Below are positions 1-8,178 of a stretch of 11,589 bases of DNA, piece after piece (the first letter of the stretch is position 1; every line of letters starts with the position of its first letter). The stretch is from Anaerolineae bacterium (lineage in GTDB: Bacteria > Chloroflexota > Anaerolineae > B4-G1 > SLSP01), in the NCBI GenBank assembly GCA_016934645.1, contig JAFGSL010000666.1, forward strand, positions 1 through 11,589, read 5' to 3'. The position numbers and the translations under genes were made by a program. The notes below the pieces were generated by a model that was given only the letters and a program-made list of their open reading frames with translations, did not search any database and was not told where the DNA came from.

Positions 1-2067
1 ATATAAAATGGCTTCCATTTGCCGGGAGTCCACCGGTGCATAGTGATGGAACTCCATTGTGAATGTTCCCCGTCCCTGCGTCATACTTCGCAAGTCCGTT
101 GCATAACCGAACATTTTTGCTAAAGGTGCATAAGCCCGAATGGCTTGTCCGCCGCCGGGGCGGGCCTCCATCATCTGGACGTTGGCGTCGCGCGCACTCA
201 AATCGCCCAACACCTCGCCAACAAACTCCTCCGGCAGGACAGCTTCAACATCCATCACTGGTTCAAGCAACACCGGAGCCGCCGCTTCGACGGCCTGGCG
301 GAAGGCCTGCGCCGCCGCCGCTTTGAAGGCAATTTCCGTCGAAAACTCCGGATGCGCCTCCGCATCCGCCAACCGGACGATCACACCCACTACCGGATAC
401 CCCGCCAGGAAACCGCTATCCAACGACTCTAGCGCCCCAGCTCTGATCGCCTCAACAAACGCTGGCGACAGGTCCTGCGGACGCAGCATGTTCTCAAATC
501 GCGATTCCCCGCCCATTTCGGCGGGGCTAACTTCCAAAACAACCCGCGCGTACTGGGATTTTCCGGCCAGCATCCGGTCAAAAATCACACTGACTTGGCT
601 GGTACGGGTGACCGTTTCTTTATACGAGACCCGGAGCCTGCCCACGTTGGCCTGCACGTTGAACTCGCGCAGCATCCGGTCAACGAGGATTTCCAAATGC
701 AGTTCCCCCATCCCAGAGATGACAGTTTGCCCGGTTCCCTCATCCAGGCGCACCCGGAATGTAGGATCTTCTTCGGCAAGTCGCTGCAAAGCTTCGTTCA
801 AGCGATCCTGATCGGCGATCGTACGCGGCTCCACTGCCACCGAGATCACCGGTTCAGGGAAACGAATGGTTTCCAGAATAATCGCTGCGTGCATCGCGGA
901 CAATGTATCCCCGGTGAAGGTGTTCTTCAAACCGAGCGTCGCGCCGATGTCACCTGCGCTCAGCTCATCCACCTCTTCCCGGCGGTCGGCGAACATCCGC
1001 AACAACTTCGGGACTCGTTCTCGTATCCCTTTGGTGGGGTTCAGGTAAACATTTCCCCGCCTTATCTTCCCAGAATACACTCGGAAGTAGGCCAAACGCC
1101 CCACGTAAGGATCCGTAGCAATTTTAAAGACCAAAGCTGCCAGTGGCGCTTCAGGGTCCGCCGGACGCTCTTCAATAGTACCCTTCTTAGGATTCTCACC
1201 TCGTACCGGTGGAATATCCTCCGGCGAAGGTAAAAAATCCACGATGGCGTCGATCAACAACTGCACGCCTTTGTTACGCAGTGAAGAACCACACAGAACG
1301 GGTTGAAGATCACCACGTAATGTTGCTTGGCGAAGCACAGCGCGTAGATCACCTTCGGTGATCTCCTCACCTTCCAGATACCGCATCATCAAACCATCAT
1401 CGGTCTCGACGATAGCCTCGATCATTTCTTCGCGTGCGACCCAGGCATCGGCTTCAACCTCTTCGGGAACCGAAATTTCCTGCGCGACCGTTCCTAATTC
1501 ATCGGTCCAGAGGATGGCCTTCCACGCGAGAAGGTCCACCACCCCACGGAAACTCGATTCGGCTCCCATCGGCCACTGGATGGGCAGAGGGTGCGCCTTC
1601 AGACGCTCACGTATTGTTTCTACAGCGTGCGCAAAATCGGCGCCGAGTTTATCCATCTTGTTAATGAAGGCCAGGAGCGGAACTCCGAACAACCGCGCCT
1701 GACGCCACACTGTTTCGGACTGCGGTTCCACACCCGCCGTCCCATCGAATACGACAATCCCACCGTCCAAAACCCGCAGGCTGCGCTGAACCTCGGCTGT
1801 AAAATCGATGTGACCGGGGGTATCCACGATGTTGATCTGATGCCCGCGCCAATAACACGTAACGGCAGCTGATGTGATCGTGATACCGCGCTCTCGCTCC
1901 TGGGCCATCCAGTCGGTGACAGTCGTTCCGTCATCGACGTTACCCAACCGGTGCGTCTTCCCTGTATAATACAGGATCCGTTCGGTCGTCGTCGTCTTCC
2001 CGGCATCAATATGAGCAATGATGCCGATATTGCGTATATGTGTAAGTGAATGTTCTTCTACGGCCAT
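1..2067 (-). CDS. fusA: Translation elongation factor G, 3' end cut by the window edge
   Basis: EF-G is the ribosomal GTPase that drives translocation of tRNA and mRNA. The frame is open for 689 codons from the ATG at 2067 to base 1, with no stop, and probably lacks only a few C-terminal residues. GTPase motifs are clear: P-loop AHIDAGKTT at residues 18-26, ERGITIT switch I around 58-64, DTPGH at 82-86 (H86 is the catalytic histidine), NKMDKLGA as G4, and GSSLRNKGV near 260-268. The EF-G signature GMGELHLE and domain [17 protein letters not shown] (652-667) are present. Domain IV is unusual: residues 498-506 read RMLAGKSQY where most EF-Gs have RQSGGRGQY, and [10 protein letters not shown] (624-633) replaces the common SRRGRxxGM. 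H572 aligns with E. coli H583. The gene starts 117 bases after rpsG. I see no good Shine-Dalgarno sequence before the ATG and no promoter in that gap, so it is probably read from the rpsL promoter. It could be a divergent EF-G paralogue, but its position argues for the main factor. Confidence 0.97.
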   Translation of the reverse strand, partial: MAVEEHSLTHIRNIGIIAHIDAGKTTTTERILYYTGKTHRLGNVDDGTTVTDWMAQERERGITITSAAVTCYWRGHQINIVDTPGHIDFTAEVQRSLRVLDGGIVVFDGTAGVEPQSETVWRQARLFGVPLLAFINKMDKLGADFAHAVETIRERLKAHPLPIQWPMGAESSFRGVVDLLAWKAILWTDELGTVAQEISVPEEVEADAWVAREEMIEAIVETDDGLMMRYLEGEEITEGDLRAVLRQATLRGDLQPVLCGSSLRNKGVQLLIDAIVDFLPSPEDIPPVRGENPKKGTIEERPADPEAPLAALVFKIATDPYVGRLAYFRVYSGKIRRGNVYLNPTKGIRERVPKLLRMFADRREEVDELSAGDIGATLGLKNTFTGDTLSAMHAAIILETIRFPEPVISVAVEPRTIADQDRLNEALQRLAEEDPTFRVRLDEGTGQTVISGMGELHLEILVDRMLREFNVQANVGRLRVSYKETVTRTSQVSVIFDRMLAGKSQYARVVLEVSPAEMGGESRFENMLRPQDLSPAFVEAIRAGALESLDSGFLAGYPVVGVIVRLADAEAHPEFSTEIAFKAAAAQAFRQAVEAAAPVLLEPVMDVEAVLPEEFVGEVLGDLSARDANVQMMEARPGGGQAIRAYAPLAKMFGYATDLRSMTQGRGTFTMEFHHYAPVDSRQMEAILY

Positions 2068-2184
2068 CGCGAGCCACGTAACTACTTGCAGATCAATCTC
2101 TCAATGCGACAGCCCGTTTATGTCTCGCGTGTCTGGCAACAGAGCACCAACGACCGGCGCGGATTGCCTAACAACACAAGCCAC

Positions 2185-2655
2185 CTACCAACGGAGATGC
2201 GCAAAAGCGCGGTTGGCCTCCGCCATACGTAGAGTATCCTCACGTTTTTTGACGGCAGATCCCACACCATTGGATGCATCAATCAGTTCAGCCGAGAGCT
2301 TCTCGACCATTCCATGCCCTGACCGACGGCGCGAGGCTTCCAGAATCCAGCGAATCGCCAAGGAAAGTTGGCGATGCGTCGGCACTTCAACCGGAATCTG
2401 ATAAGTAGCCCCACCCACGCGGCGCGGCTTGATCTCAATGGGCGGCGCGACATTGCGCAAAGCCGCATCGAAAACTTCAATGGCTGGCTTGTTGGTACGC
2501 GCCTCAACGCGATCCAATGCCTTGTACATAACACGCCGCGCGACACTCTTCTTGCCCGCGTGCATCATACGATTAATGAAGCGCTGCAACGGCACACTGC
2601 TGTAGCGAATATCAGGGGGGACGTTAGGTTTAGGCGGACTATTTCGTCTCGGCAT
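2185..2655 (-). CDS. rpsG: 30S ribosomal protein S7
   Basis: S7 is a primary 16S rRNA binding protein that nucleates assembly of the 30S head and lies by the E-site tRNA. The product is 156 aa, a usual family length. It opens with MPRRNSPPKP and contains RFINRMMHAGKK, the conserved RRVGGATYQIPVEV, and the C-terminal AVKKREDTLRMAEANRAFAHLRW block (described here by its ends, KKREDT and AFAHLRW). The ATG at 2655 is preceded by GGAG six bases upstream. It lies 20 bases after rpsL, so the two are surely co-transcribed. In E. coli S7 represses its own operon by binding the rpsL-rpsG spacer. The spacer here is too short for that structure, so any feedback would have to act elsewhere, for example at the leader before rpsL (inference). 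Confidence 0.99.
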   Translation of the reverse strand: MPRRNSPPKPNVPPDIRYSSVPLQRFINRMMHAGKKSVARRVMYKALDRVEARTNKPAIEVFDAALRNVAPPIEIKPRRVGGATYQIPVEVPTHRQLSLAIRWILEASRRRSGHGMVEKLSAELIDASNGVGSAVKKREDTLRMAEANRAFAHLRW

Positions 2656-2675
2656 CGTTTACTCCGTTTCCTTCA

Positions 2676-3101
2676 CTACTTCTTCTCAGCTTTCTTGGTT
2701 CCATACTTGGAACGCTGCTGACTGCGCCCATCGACACCCGTGGCATCCAAAGCCCCACGGACGATGTGATAACGCACACCGGGGAGGTCCTTCACACGGC
2801 CACCACGCACGAGCACCACCGAGTGCTCCTGCAAGTTATGTCCCTCACCAGGAATGTAAGCCGTGACTTCGATACGGTTGGACAACCGGACACGCGCGAT
2901 CTTGCGCAGCGCGGAGTTCGGCTTCTTGGGCGTCGTTGTCTTCACCACGGTGCAGACACCACGCTTCTGCGGATTGCCGCCCCTTTGTCGCGTGCGCCGG
3001 CCGCCCTTCTTCGTATTCACGTTATACAAAAGCGCGGGTGCCTGCGCCTTGCGCGGCTTCGGTTTGCGTCCCTTGCGCAGCAACTGATTAATTGTAGGCA
3101 C
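2676..3101 (-). CDS. rpsL: 30S ribosomal protein S12, with basic N-terminal-region insertion
   Basis: S12 sits at the decoding centre and controls accuracy. The product is 141 aa against 124 in E. coli. It starts [13 protein letters not shown] and keeps [31 protein letters not shown] and [13 protein letters not shown]. The extra length is mainly a basic stretch at about residues 25-42 (containing [13 protein letters not shown]) between the PAL and NPQKRGVCT blocks. Lysines 59-60 match E. coli K42/K43, and K104 matches K87, so the streptomycin-sensitive residues are kept. D105 is the aspartate that RimO methylthiolates in other bacteria. The start is GTG at 3101, supported by a strong AGGAGG (3107-3112) five bases upstream. 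This is the first gene of the rpsL-rpsG-fusA unit. The promoter at 3314-3341 lies about 206 bases upstream of the start. Confidence 0.99.
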   Translation of the reverse strand: MPTINQLLRKGRKPKPRKAQAPALLYNVNTKKGGRRTRQRGGNPQKRGVCTVVKTTTPKKPNSALRKIARVRLSNRIEVTAYIPGEGHNLQEHSVVLVRGGRVKDLPGVRYHIVRGALDATGVDGRSQQRSKYGTKKAEKK

Positions 3102-3307
3102 TTTTTCCTCCTAAACTTAACTCACAAGCTGGTACTTAATCCTGCCTGTGATGAAACTGTTTCGCAGTTTCCCCGTCATAATTCCAGTGAAGAAGGCCAT
3201 CCTTAGCTGCGATGGCCTCCTCGTTGTTGCCGTAGTACACGGGGCCGTACCCTTACTTTTAGCCCCTTTCACTTGTCGATGGCAGGAGTTCTTGCTGCCG
3301 TCAGCGA
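3102..3307 (-). promoter_or_regulatory. Structured 5' leader of the rpsL-rpsG-fusA operon
   Basis: This is the predicted untranslated leader, about 206 nt, between the start point inferred from the promoter at 3314-3341 and the rpsL GTG. Read on the minus strand it can form successive hairpins: GGCAG/CTGCC at 3281-3299; GGGGC/GCCCC at 3241-3266; a 12-pair stem with two G-U pairs at 3190-3222 (arms GAGGAGGCCATC and GATGGCCTTCTT, nine-base loop); and a perfect 7-pair stem GAAACTG/CAGTTTC with loop CGAAA at 3153-3171. None is followed by a proper U-run, so these look like binding or folding elements rather than terminators. The rpsL ribosome binding site lies at 3107-3112, outside the stems. The position suggests autogenous control by a ribosomal protein. 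That role is inference. Confidence 0.55.
3136..3240 (-). CDS. Possible 34-codon small ORF in the rpsL leader
   Basis: This is a short frame starting at GTG (3240) and ending at TAA (3136-3138), 34 bases before the rpsL start. The peptide starts VYYGNNEEAIAAKDG and ends KQFHHRQD. It looks protein-like: mixed polar and acidic content, and mostly G/C third positions in the first eleven codons, as in the neighbouring genes. An in-frame TAA lies only five codons upstream of the GTG, so it cannot be part of a longer frame. The ribosome binding site is weak (TAAGGG about 11 bases upstream). Two of the leader hairpins (3190-3222 and 3153-3171) fall inside it, which could equally explain the sequence as structured RNA. 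I do not recognise the peptide. It could be a leader peptide, a small protein or chance. Confidence 0.2.
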   Translation of the reverse strand: MYYGNNEEAIAAKDGLLHWNYDGETAKQFHHRQD

Positions 3308-3313
3308 ATGGAA

Positions 3314-3341
3314 ATTCTACCACAAAGGTGAAAAACGTCAA
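3314..3341 (-). promoter_or_regulatory. Sigma70-type promoter of the rpsL-rpsG-fusA operon
   Basis: The minus strand has a -35 box TTGACG (3336-3341), a 16-base spacer and a -10 box TAGAAT (3314-3319) preceded by TG one base away (TGG-TAGAAT, the extended -10 form). It lies 30 to 57 bases after the rpoB stop, so the str genes can be transcribed independently of rpoB. The layout (same -35, same spacer, same TGG before the -10) matches the rpoB promoter at 7415-7442. Confidence 0.75.
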
Positions 3342-3370
3342 CTCATCCAGCGCAATCCCGCAATGGGCAA

Positions 3371-6300
3371 TCACTCCCTGGGTGTCAATCCCAGCAAACC
3401 CATGCCCAGCTTGGGCAACTGCATCCGCCGGTCGTCACGCCCAAAACGCAGAACCTCACCGGAGTCGGTGACCGCTTCCACCGCCAGCGCCAAGCTCTGA
3501 AGCTCCTTCACCAGCACCTTGAACGAAGCCGGGATACCCGGCTCTTCGATCGGCAAGCCCTTAACGATGGACTCATAGGCCTTGACGCGCCCCTGGACGT
3601 CGTCCGACTTGATCGTGAGCATCTCTTGTAGTGTGTACGCCGCACCGTAAGCCTCTAGCGCCCATACCTCCATCTCACCGAAACGCTGTCCACCGAATTG
3701 CGCCTTACCGCCCAACGGCTGCTGCGTTACCAGCGAATAGGGGCCGGTAGAGCGGGTGTGAACCTTGTCCTCAACCAAGTGCGCGAGTTTCATAATGTAA
3801 ATGATGCCCACGGTGATAGGTTGATCGAAGGGCAACCCGGTTTTGCCATCGTAAAGCATTATCTTGCCCAGAGTGGGCAGTGGATCGTTGCGCCCATAAC
3901 TGTATTCCGTCGCCTTCAAAACAACTTCTTCATCGTCGAGTTCACTGACATCTTGCCCGCGTGCTTCCATCCAAAGACGTAGACATACCGCCTGCGCTCT
4001 GCGGTCGACTGCCCCACTGTCGCTGATAGACCGGGAGTCATCCTCAAAGATCAACAGCTCTTCAGGTCGATAGCCTTTCTCCTTAAGCCACTCCCGCAAC
4101 ACGGCGCGGCGCGCATAATTCTGGTCATCGCGCAAGGCATCCACTTTGTACCCCTTAGGCGCCAACCATGCAGCAATGTAGAGCAGACGCGCCTCATCGT
4201 CATCCTTTAGCATGTCCAGTGGATATTCCTGCGCTGCGAGCCAGGCCCAGGCGCGCTCCGACACAATATCCCACGCATAGTCGATGAGCCACGCGCGGGC
4301 TAATTCCGCGGCGATTTCATCCTCGTTCGCCCCGTCAAAGACAGGGCTGATTGTACGGAATCCCAAACGTCCGGAAGCCCATCCCAGATGCGTTTCGAGT
4401 ACTTGCCCAATGTTCATCCGGCCTGGCACACCGAGCGGATTAAGAATTACATCAATGGGCGTACCATCGGCCAGGTATGGCATATCCTCCAGCGGGACGA
4501 TCTGCGAGATGACGCCCTTGTTGCCGTGACGTCCGGCCATTTTGTCGCCCTCGGTGATCTTGCGACGCTGCGCCACACTCACGCGCACGACGCGTTCGAC
4601 CCCAGCGGGCAAATCGCGGTATTCTTCGCGGTCAAAGACTTTGACTTCAACTACCTTACCTTGCGCACCATGAGGCATCCGCAGGCTGGTATCCTTTACA
4701 TCGCGGAGTTTTTCGCCGAAGATAGCCCGCAAGAGCTTCTCTTCCGGCGTCAGCTCCTTCTCTCCCTTCGGCGTGATTTTGCCGACGAGAATGTCCAACG
4801 GCCCGACTTCTGCGCCAATCCGCACGATGCCCTCTTCGTCAAGGTCGCGCAGTGCGTCATCGGAGACGTTAGGAATTTCACGAGTGATTTCCTCAGGCCC
4901 AAGCTTGGTGTCGCGCGCTGCGATCTCGTGTTTCTCGATGTGAATGGATGTAAAACGATCATCCCGTACCAACTGGTCGCTAAGCAGGATGGCGTCCTCA
5001 TAGTTGCCACCTTCCCACGACATAAAGGCGACCAACACATTCTGGCCGAGTGCCAACCGGCCGTCTTCGGTAGAAGAGCTATCCGCCAGGATGGCACCCT
5101 TTTCGACCCGCTGTCCTTTGGTCACATTCGGGCGCTGGTCGATACACGTACTCTGGTTGGAACGTGCATATTTCTTCAGGTTATACGTTATCACCTGACC
5201 GTCATCTTGCCCGACGACGATGCAATCGCCAGCAACGCTCAACACCACGCCGTCACCTTTGGAGAGGATCACCAGCCCTGAGTTCAGCGCAGCCGCCTGC
5301 TCAACACCGGTTTGGACGAAGGGTGCTTCTGGCTGGACCAACGGCACAGCTTGGCGCTGCATATTCGAGCCCATCAACGCACGGTTCGCATCGTCATGTT
5401 CCAGGAACGGAATCAACGCCGCCGAAACACCAACGATCTGAATCGGCGCAACATCAATGAAGTCGATGCGGTCAACCGGCGAGAAGCCGAACTGGTCGCC
5501 TTTTCGCACTGCCACCTGCTTCCCCAAGAAATATCCCTGGCTATCCAAGGCTGCGTTGGCCTGCGCGATCACGTACGGTTCCTCGCGGTCAGCGGAGAGA
5601 TAAACCACCTCATCGGTGACGTGAGGAACGATTTTAATGGGTTCGCTCAAATCTAGCGCCGCAATCTGCTGCGCCAGCTCCGGTGTAACTTCGGCCTTGG
5701 CCTCAGCCACCACCGCCCCTGTTTCCGGCTCAATCACATCCTCGCGCAGAATCTCGCCGACCAGTTGATCAGTTTTGTGATGCAGCGCACGGACAACGCG
5801 ACGATAGGGGGTCTCAATAAAGCCCAGGTCGTTGACCCGGCCATACGTGGACAAGCGCCCGATCAGCCCGATATTCGGACCTTCTGGGGTCTCGATGGGG
5901 CAAATACGACCGTAGTGGCTGTTGTGAACGTCGCGCACATCAAAACCGGCACGCTCGCGGCGTAAACCACCAGGGCCAAGAGCTGAGAGCGTGCGCTTAT
6001 GGGTGAGGCTGGAAAGCGGGTTCGTCTGCTCCATAAACTGCGAGAGCTGGCTAGAGCCAAAGAACTCCCGGATCGAAGCCACCACCGGACGGATGTTGAT
6101 GAGGTTGACGGGCGTCGGCGATTCTTCGCGGATGCTCATACGCTCTCTGACGACCCGCTCCATGCGGACCAATCCGACACGAATCTTCGCCTGCACCAGT
6201 TCACCCACGGTCTTCACCCGGCGATTGCCAAGATGATCCATATCATCGGGGCCAGCGACTCCGTTGTTGATGTGGATCATGCGCCGCACCAGCGCAACGA

Positions 6301-7270
6301 TATCCTCTTTCGTGATCGTCATAATGGACGACGGCACGCTGATTTGCATACGCTGGTTAAGCTTATAGCGTCCTACGCGCTGCAAATTATAGCGCTGCGG
6401 GTCGAAAATCTGCGAGACGATGTACTCTTGGGCGTTCTCCAACGTTGGCGGATCTCCAGGGCGCATGCGCCGGTAGAATTCGATCAACGCTTCCTGGGCG
6501 ACGGTGCGGTCCATCTTCGGCTCCCACACCGGTTCCTGGCGAATCGTGTTGGCAATCCAGGGATGATCCGGATCGTTATCGGCCTCGGCGAATAGCTCTA
6601 ACAGTTCAGTATCGTCGCCTACGGTAAGTAACGAACCGTGCAGTTCGTCATCCACGGCAGACAGAGCGCGCAAGAAGATGGTGACAGGGATTGTGCGTTT
6701 GCGGTTGAAGCGCAACGTCAGATAGCCCGATTTGCGGGTCTCGAACTCCATCCAGACACCGCGATCAGGAATCAACTTGGCCGTTGCCAGACGGTGACCA
6801 CCGTCATCTTCCACACCGAAATAGACACCGGGCGAGCGGATCAACTGACTGACGACCACGCGCTCCGTACCATTGATAATGAACGTCGCGCTGTCGGTCA
6901 TCTGCGGGAGATCACCCAGGAAGATTTCCTGCTGCACAATCTCGCTGGTTTCCCGATTGACCAGAGCAACATCTACGTACAATGGCACAGCATAGGTGAG
7001 GTCGCGATCCAGACACTCTTCCTGGCTGTGTTTCGGCTCGCCAAAACGATAACCTAGGTCGAACTTAGCCTCTTTCGCTTTGGTACTCGGCAGATAAAGA
7101 CTCAGCAGACCATTGAAACTTTCGATCGGTGAAATTTCATCGAAGAGTTGCAACAGCCCTTCATTGAGCAACCATTGGTACGACTCTAACTGCACCTCGA
7201 CCAGACCCGGTAACGGCAAGGCGCTTGGAATGCGCGCATAAGACTTTACCCCAAGGTTGGCTACTGACAT
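3371..7270 (-). CDS. rpoB: DNA-directed RNA polymerase subunit beta, with large C-terminal-half insertion
   Basis: This is the beta subunit of bacterial RNA polymerase, 1299 aa from the ATG at 7270. That start is chosen because the protein then opens [15 protein letters not shown], and GGGAGGGG lies about 10-12 bases upstream. Landmarks in order: rifampicin region 405-431, [12 protein letters not shown] at 459-470, catalytic-centre YEDAILLSD (E758, D759, matching E. coli E813/D814), [12 protein letters not shown] with K910 and K918 (E. coli K1065/K1073), and the clamp/switch block [23 protein letters not shown] near 1189-1211. The E. coli SI2 insertion is absent. Instead about 136 extra residues (roughly 991-1128) lie between FDGANEDEI and MLYDGKTG. 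Two pocket positions differ from the usual consensus: E414 (E. coli D516) and T427 (E. coli R529). H424 and S429 are kept. The gene has its own promoter, is not followed by rpoC and is not preceded by rplJL. Confidence 0.99.
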   Translation of the reverse strand: MSVANLGVKSYARIPSALPLPGLVEVQLESYQWLLNEGLLQLFDEISPIESFNGLLSLYLPSTKAKEAKFDLGYRFGEPKHSQEECLDRDLTYAVPLYVDVALVNRETSEIVQQEIFLGDLPQMTDSATFIINGTERVVVSQLIRSPGVYFGVEDDGGHRLATAKLIPDRGVWMEFETRKSGYLTLRFNRKRTIPVTIFLRALSAVDDELHGSLLTVGDDTELLELFAEADNDPDHPWIANTIRQEPVWEPKMDRTVAQEALIEFYRRMRPGDPPTLENAQEYIVSQIFDPQRYNLQRVGRYKLNQRMQISVPSSIMTITKEDIVALVRRMIHINNGVAGPDDMDHLGNRRVKTVGELVQAKIRVGLVRMERVVRERMSIREESPTPVNLINIRPVVASIREFFGSSQLSQFMEQTNPLSSLTHKRTLSALGPGGLRRERAGFDVRDVHNSHYGRICPIETPEGPNIGLIGRLSTYGRVNDLGFIETPYRRVVRALHHKTDQLVGEILREDVIEPETGAVVAEAKAEVTPELAQQIAALDLSEPIKIVPHVTDEVVYLSADREEPYVIAQANAALDSQGYFLGKQVAVRKGDQFGFSPVDRIDFIDVAPIQIVGVSAALIPFLEHDDANRALMGSNMQRQAVPLVQPEAPFVQTGVEQAAALNSGLVILSKGDGVVLSVAGDCIVVGQDDGQVITYNLKKYARSNQSTCIDQRPNVTKGQRVEKGAILADSSSTEDGRLALGQNVLVAFMSWEGGNYEDAILLSDQLVRDDRFTSIHIEKHEIAARDTKLGPEEITREIPNVSDDALRDLDEEGIVRIGAEVGPLDILVGKITPKGEKELTPEEKLLRAIFGEKLRDVKDTSLRMPHGAQGKVVEVKVFDREEYRDLPAGVERVVRVSVAQRRKITEGDKMAGRHGNKGVISQIVPLEDMPYLADGTPIDVILNPLGVPGRMNIGQVLETHLGWASGRLGFRTISPVFDGANEDEIAAELARAWLIDYAWDIVSERAWAWLAAQEYPLDMLKDDDEARLLYIAAWLAPKGYKVDALRDDQNYARRAVLREWLKEKGYRPEELLIFEDDSRSISDSGAVDRRAQAVCLRLWMEARGQDVSELDDEEVVLKATEYSYGRNDPLPTLGKIMLYDGKTGLPFDQPITVGIIYIMKLAHLVEDKVHTRSTGPYSLVTQQPLGGKAQFGGQRFGEMEVWALEAYGAAYTLQEMLTIKSDDVQGRVKAYESIVKGLPIEEPGIPASFKVLVKELQSLALAVEAVTDSGEVLRFGRDDRRMQLPKLGMGLLGLTPRE

Positions 7271-7408
7271 GCTATTCTTTCCCCTCCCGGAGTCACTGTG
7301 ACACCCACCCTCTGGCAGGTCCACCCACCTGACAGTGGGTTGTTACTTATCCCATCACCGCTCACGCAATGATGAACAGTAATAAAACGGTATAATTAAG
7401 CTATGCGA
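7271..7408 (-). promoter_or_regulatory. rpoB 5' leader with competing hairpins
   Basis: This is the predicted leader of about 138 nt between the inferred start point and the rpoB ATG. On the minus strand ACCCAC (7335-7340) can pair with GTGGGT (7323-7328). Alternatively CTG-T-CAGGT (7327-7335) can pair with ACCTG-C-CAG (7312-7320), an 8-pair stem with one mismatch. The two share bases 7327, 7328 and 7335, so only one can form at a time. Closer to the start is an inverted repeat GTCAC-A-GTGAC (7292-7302), just before the GGGAGGGG ribosome binding site at 7281-7288. No U-run follows, so a role in translation or protein binding is more likely than termination. Function is inference. Confidence 0.4.
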
Positions 7409-7414
7409 ATAAAC

Positions 7415-7442
7415 ATTATACCATGACTGTCTTTTCCGTCAA
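7415..7442 (-). promoter_or_regulatory. rpoB promoter, near-consensus with extended -10
   Basis: The minus strand reads TTGACG (-35, 7437-7442), a 16-base spacer and a perfect TATAAT (-10, 7415-7420) with TG one base upstream. This is a very strong housekeeping sigma-factor promoter. The inferred start is near 7408. It begins only nine bases after the terminator-like hairpin at 7451-7487, which separates rpoB from the acyltransferase gene. Confidence 0.85.
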
Positions 7443-7450
7443 AATGACAA

Positions 7451-7487
7451 CCGGCAAAAAATCTCTAAATTGTGAGCGATTTGCCGG
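7451..7487 (-). terminator. Probable rho-independent terminator after plsC
   Basis: On the minus strand an 8-bp perfect stem CCGGCAAA (7480-7487) / TTTGCCGG (7451-7458) closes a 21-base loop, in which CTC and GAG can pair further. It is followed by TTGTCATTTT, a T-rich though interrupted tail. It starts 25 bases after the plsC stop and ends just before the rpoB -35 box. The long loop and broken T-run lower confidence. Confidence 0.55.
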
Positions 7488-7512
7488 CTGGTCCATGCGC
7501 ACGGTGACACTT

Positions 7513-8178
7513 TTACGTAGCCGTCAATGTAGCCGCACTAGTGGCTACGTCTACAGACGCGTAGACACCACGATGTGTCGGAGGCAACAGCGCAGCCAAG
7601 CGCCCCATAATCAAATCGGTCGTGGCGTCCAATTCATCCGCCGTTAACTTGCCGTATTTGGGCAGGTAAAATGCCTCGCCATATGTGACGCAGATCTGCA
7701 TCCGCCGCAAGCGTGAGAAGTCTTGCACCATGGTATTGGTGCCGGTGATGCCCACCGGAATAACAGGGACGCCAGTACGCGCAGCCAGAAAGGCAACGCC
7801 TGACTTGGCCTTCTGCAATGCTCCACTAGGGGAACGCGTTCCCTCCGGCGCAATGCCGAGCACGTCGCCCCGCTTGAGCACAGCGATCGATTTCAGCAAA
7901 GCCTCGCGGTCGAACTCGGTGCGGTTGATCCAGATAGCCTCACTGATATTAAGAAGCCGATTGAAGACCGGAAAGTTTTTGTATTTGTCGGCAGCCAGTG
8001 GATAAATGCGGCGCGTCGCCGTGACCAACAATGCAGGCGTATCAAGACGGCTGATGTGGTTAATGACAAGAAGGCATCCGCCCTCTTCAGGGATGTTTTC
8101 CGCTCCTTTGACCTCCAAGCGTGTCAGCAGACGAAAGATCGCACCGATCACCTGACGCATTTTCCAATAGGCTTCCAT
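7513..8178 (-). CDS. plsC: 1-acyl-sn-glycerol-3-phosphate acyltransferase (PlsC family)
   Basis: Enzymes of this family move an acyl chain onto lysophosphatidic acid at the membrane to make phosphatidic acid, the phospholipid precursor. The product is 221 aa. Motifs: NHISRLD with H41 and D46 (the catalytic HX4D, block I), PEGTRSPSG at 111-119 (block III, phosphate binding) and VIPVGITG at 139-146 (block IV). The start is the ATG at 8178 because AGGAGGAGGT (8181-8190) lies two bases upstream. An upstream in-frame TTG overlaps that site and is not a start. I see no long hydrophobic helix, so the protein is probably a peripheral or amphipathic membrane protein. The last ~18 residues form a Ser/Thr/Ala-rich tail. 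Its exact acyl donor and acceptor cannot be read from sequence. The family also contains other lysolipid acyltransferases. Confidence 0.92.
   Translation of the reverse strand: MEAYWKMRQVIGAIFRLLTRLEVKGAENIPEEGGCLLVINHISRLDTPALLVTATRRIYPLAADKYKNFPVFNRLLNISEAIWINRTEFDREALLKSIAVLKRGDVLGIAPEGTRSPSGALQKAKSGVAFLAARTGVPVIPVGITGTNTMVQDFSRLRRMQICVTYGEAFYLPKYGKLTADELDATTDLIMGRLAALLPPTHRGVYASVDVATSAATLTAT

Noticed and set aside
140..811. 223-codon plus-strand open frame
   Set aside because: Antisense to fusA, low-complexity Ser/Thr/Ala/Arg-rich peptide.
3117..3374. 85-codon minus-strand frame between rpoB and rpsL
   Set aside because: Overlaps the end of rpoB and covers the promoter and leader of rpsL. 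The peptide is not protein-like and the frame runs through the promoter boxes.
4388..5281. 297-codon plus-strand open frame
   Set aside because: It lies fully inside rpoB on the opposite strand and shows no family motif. It is a by-product of rpoB codon use.
7391..7396. TATAAT on the plus strand
   Set aside because: No -35 at a proper distance and no plus-strand gene downstream. It would only give antisense RNA to plsC.
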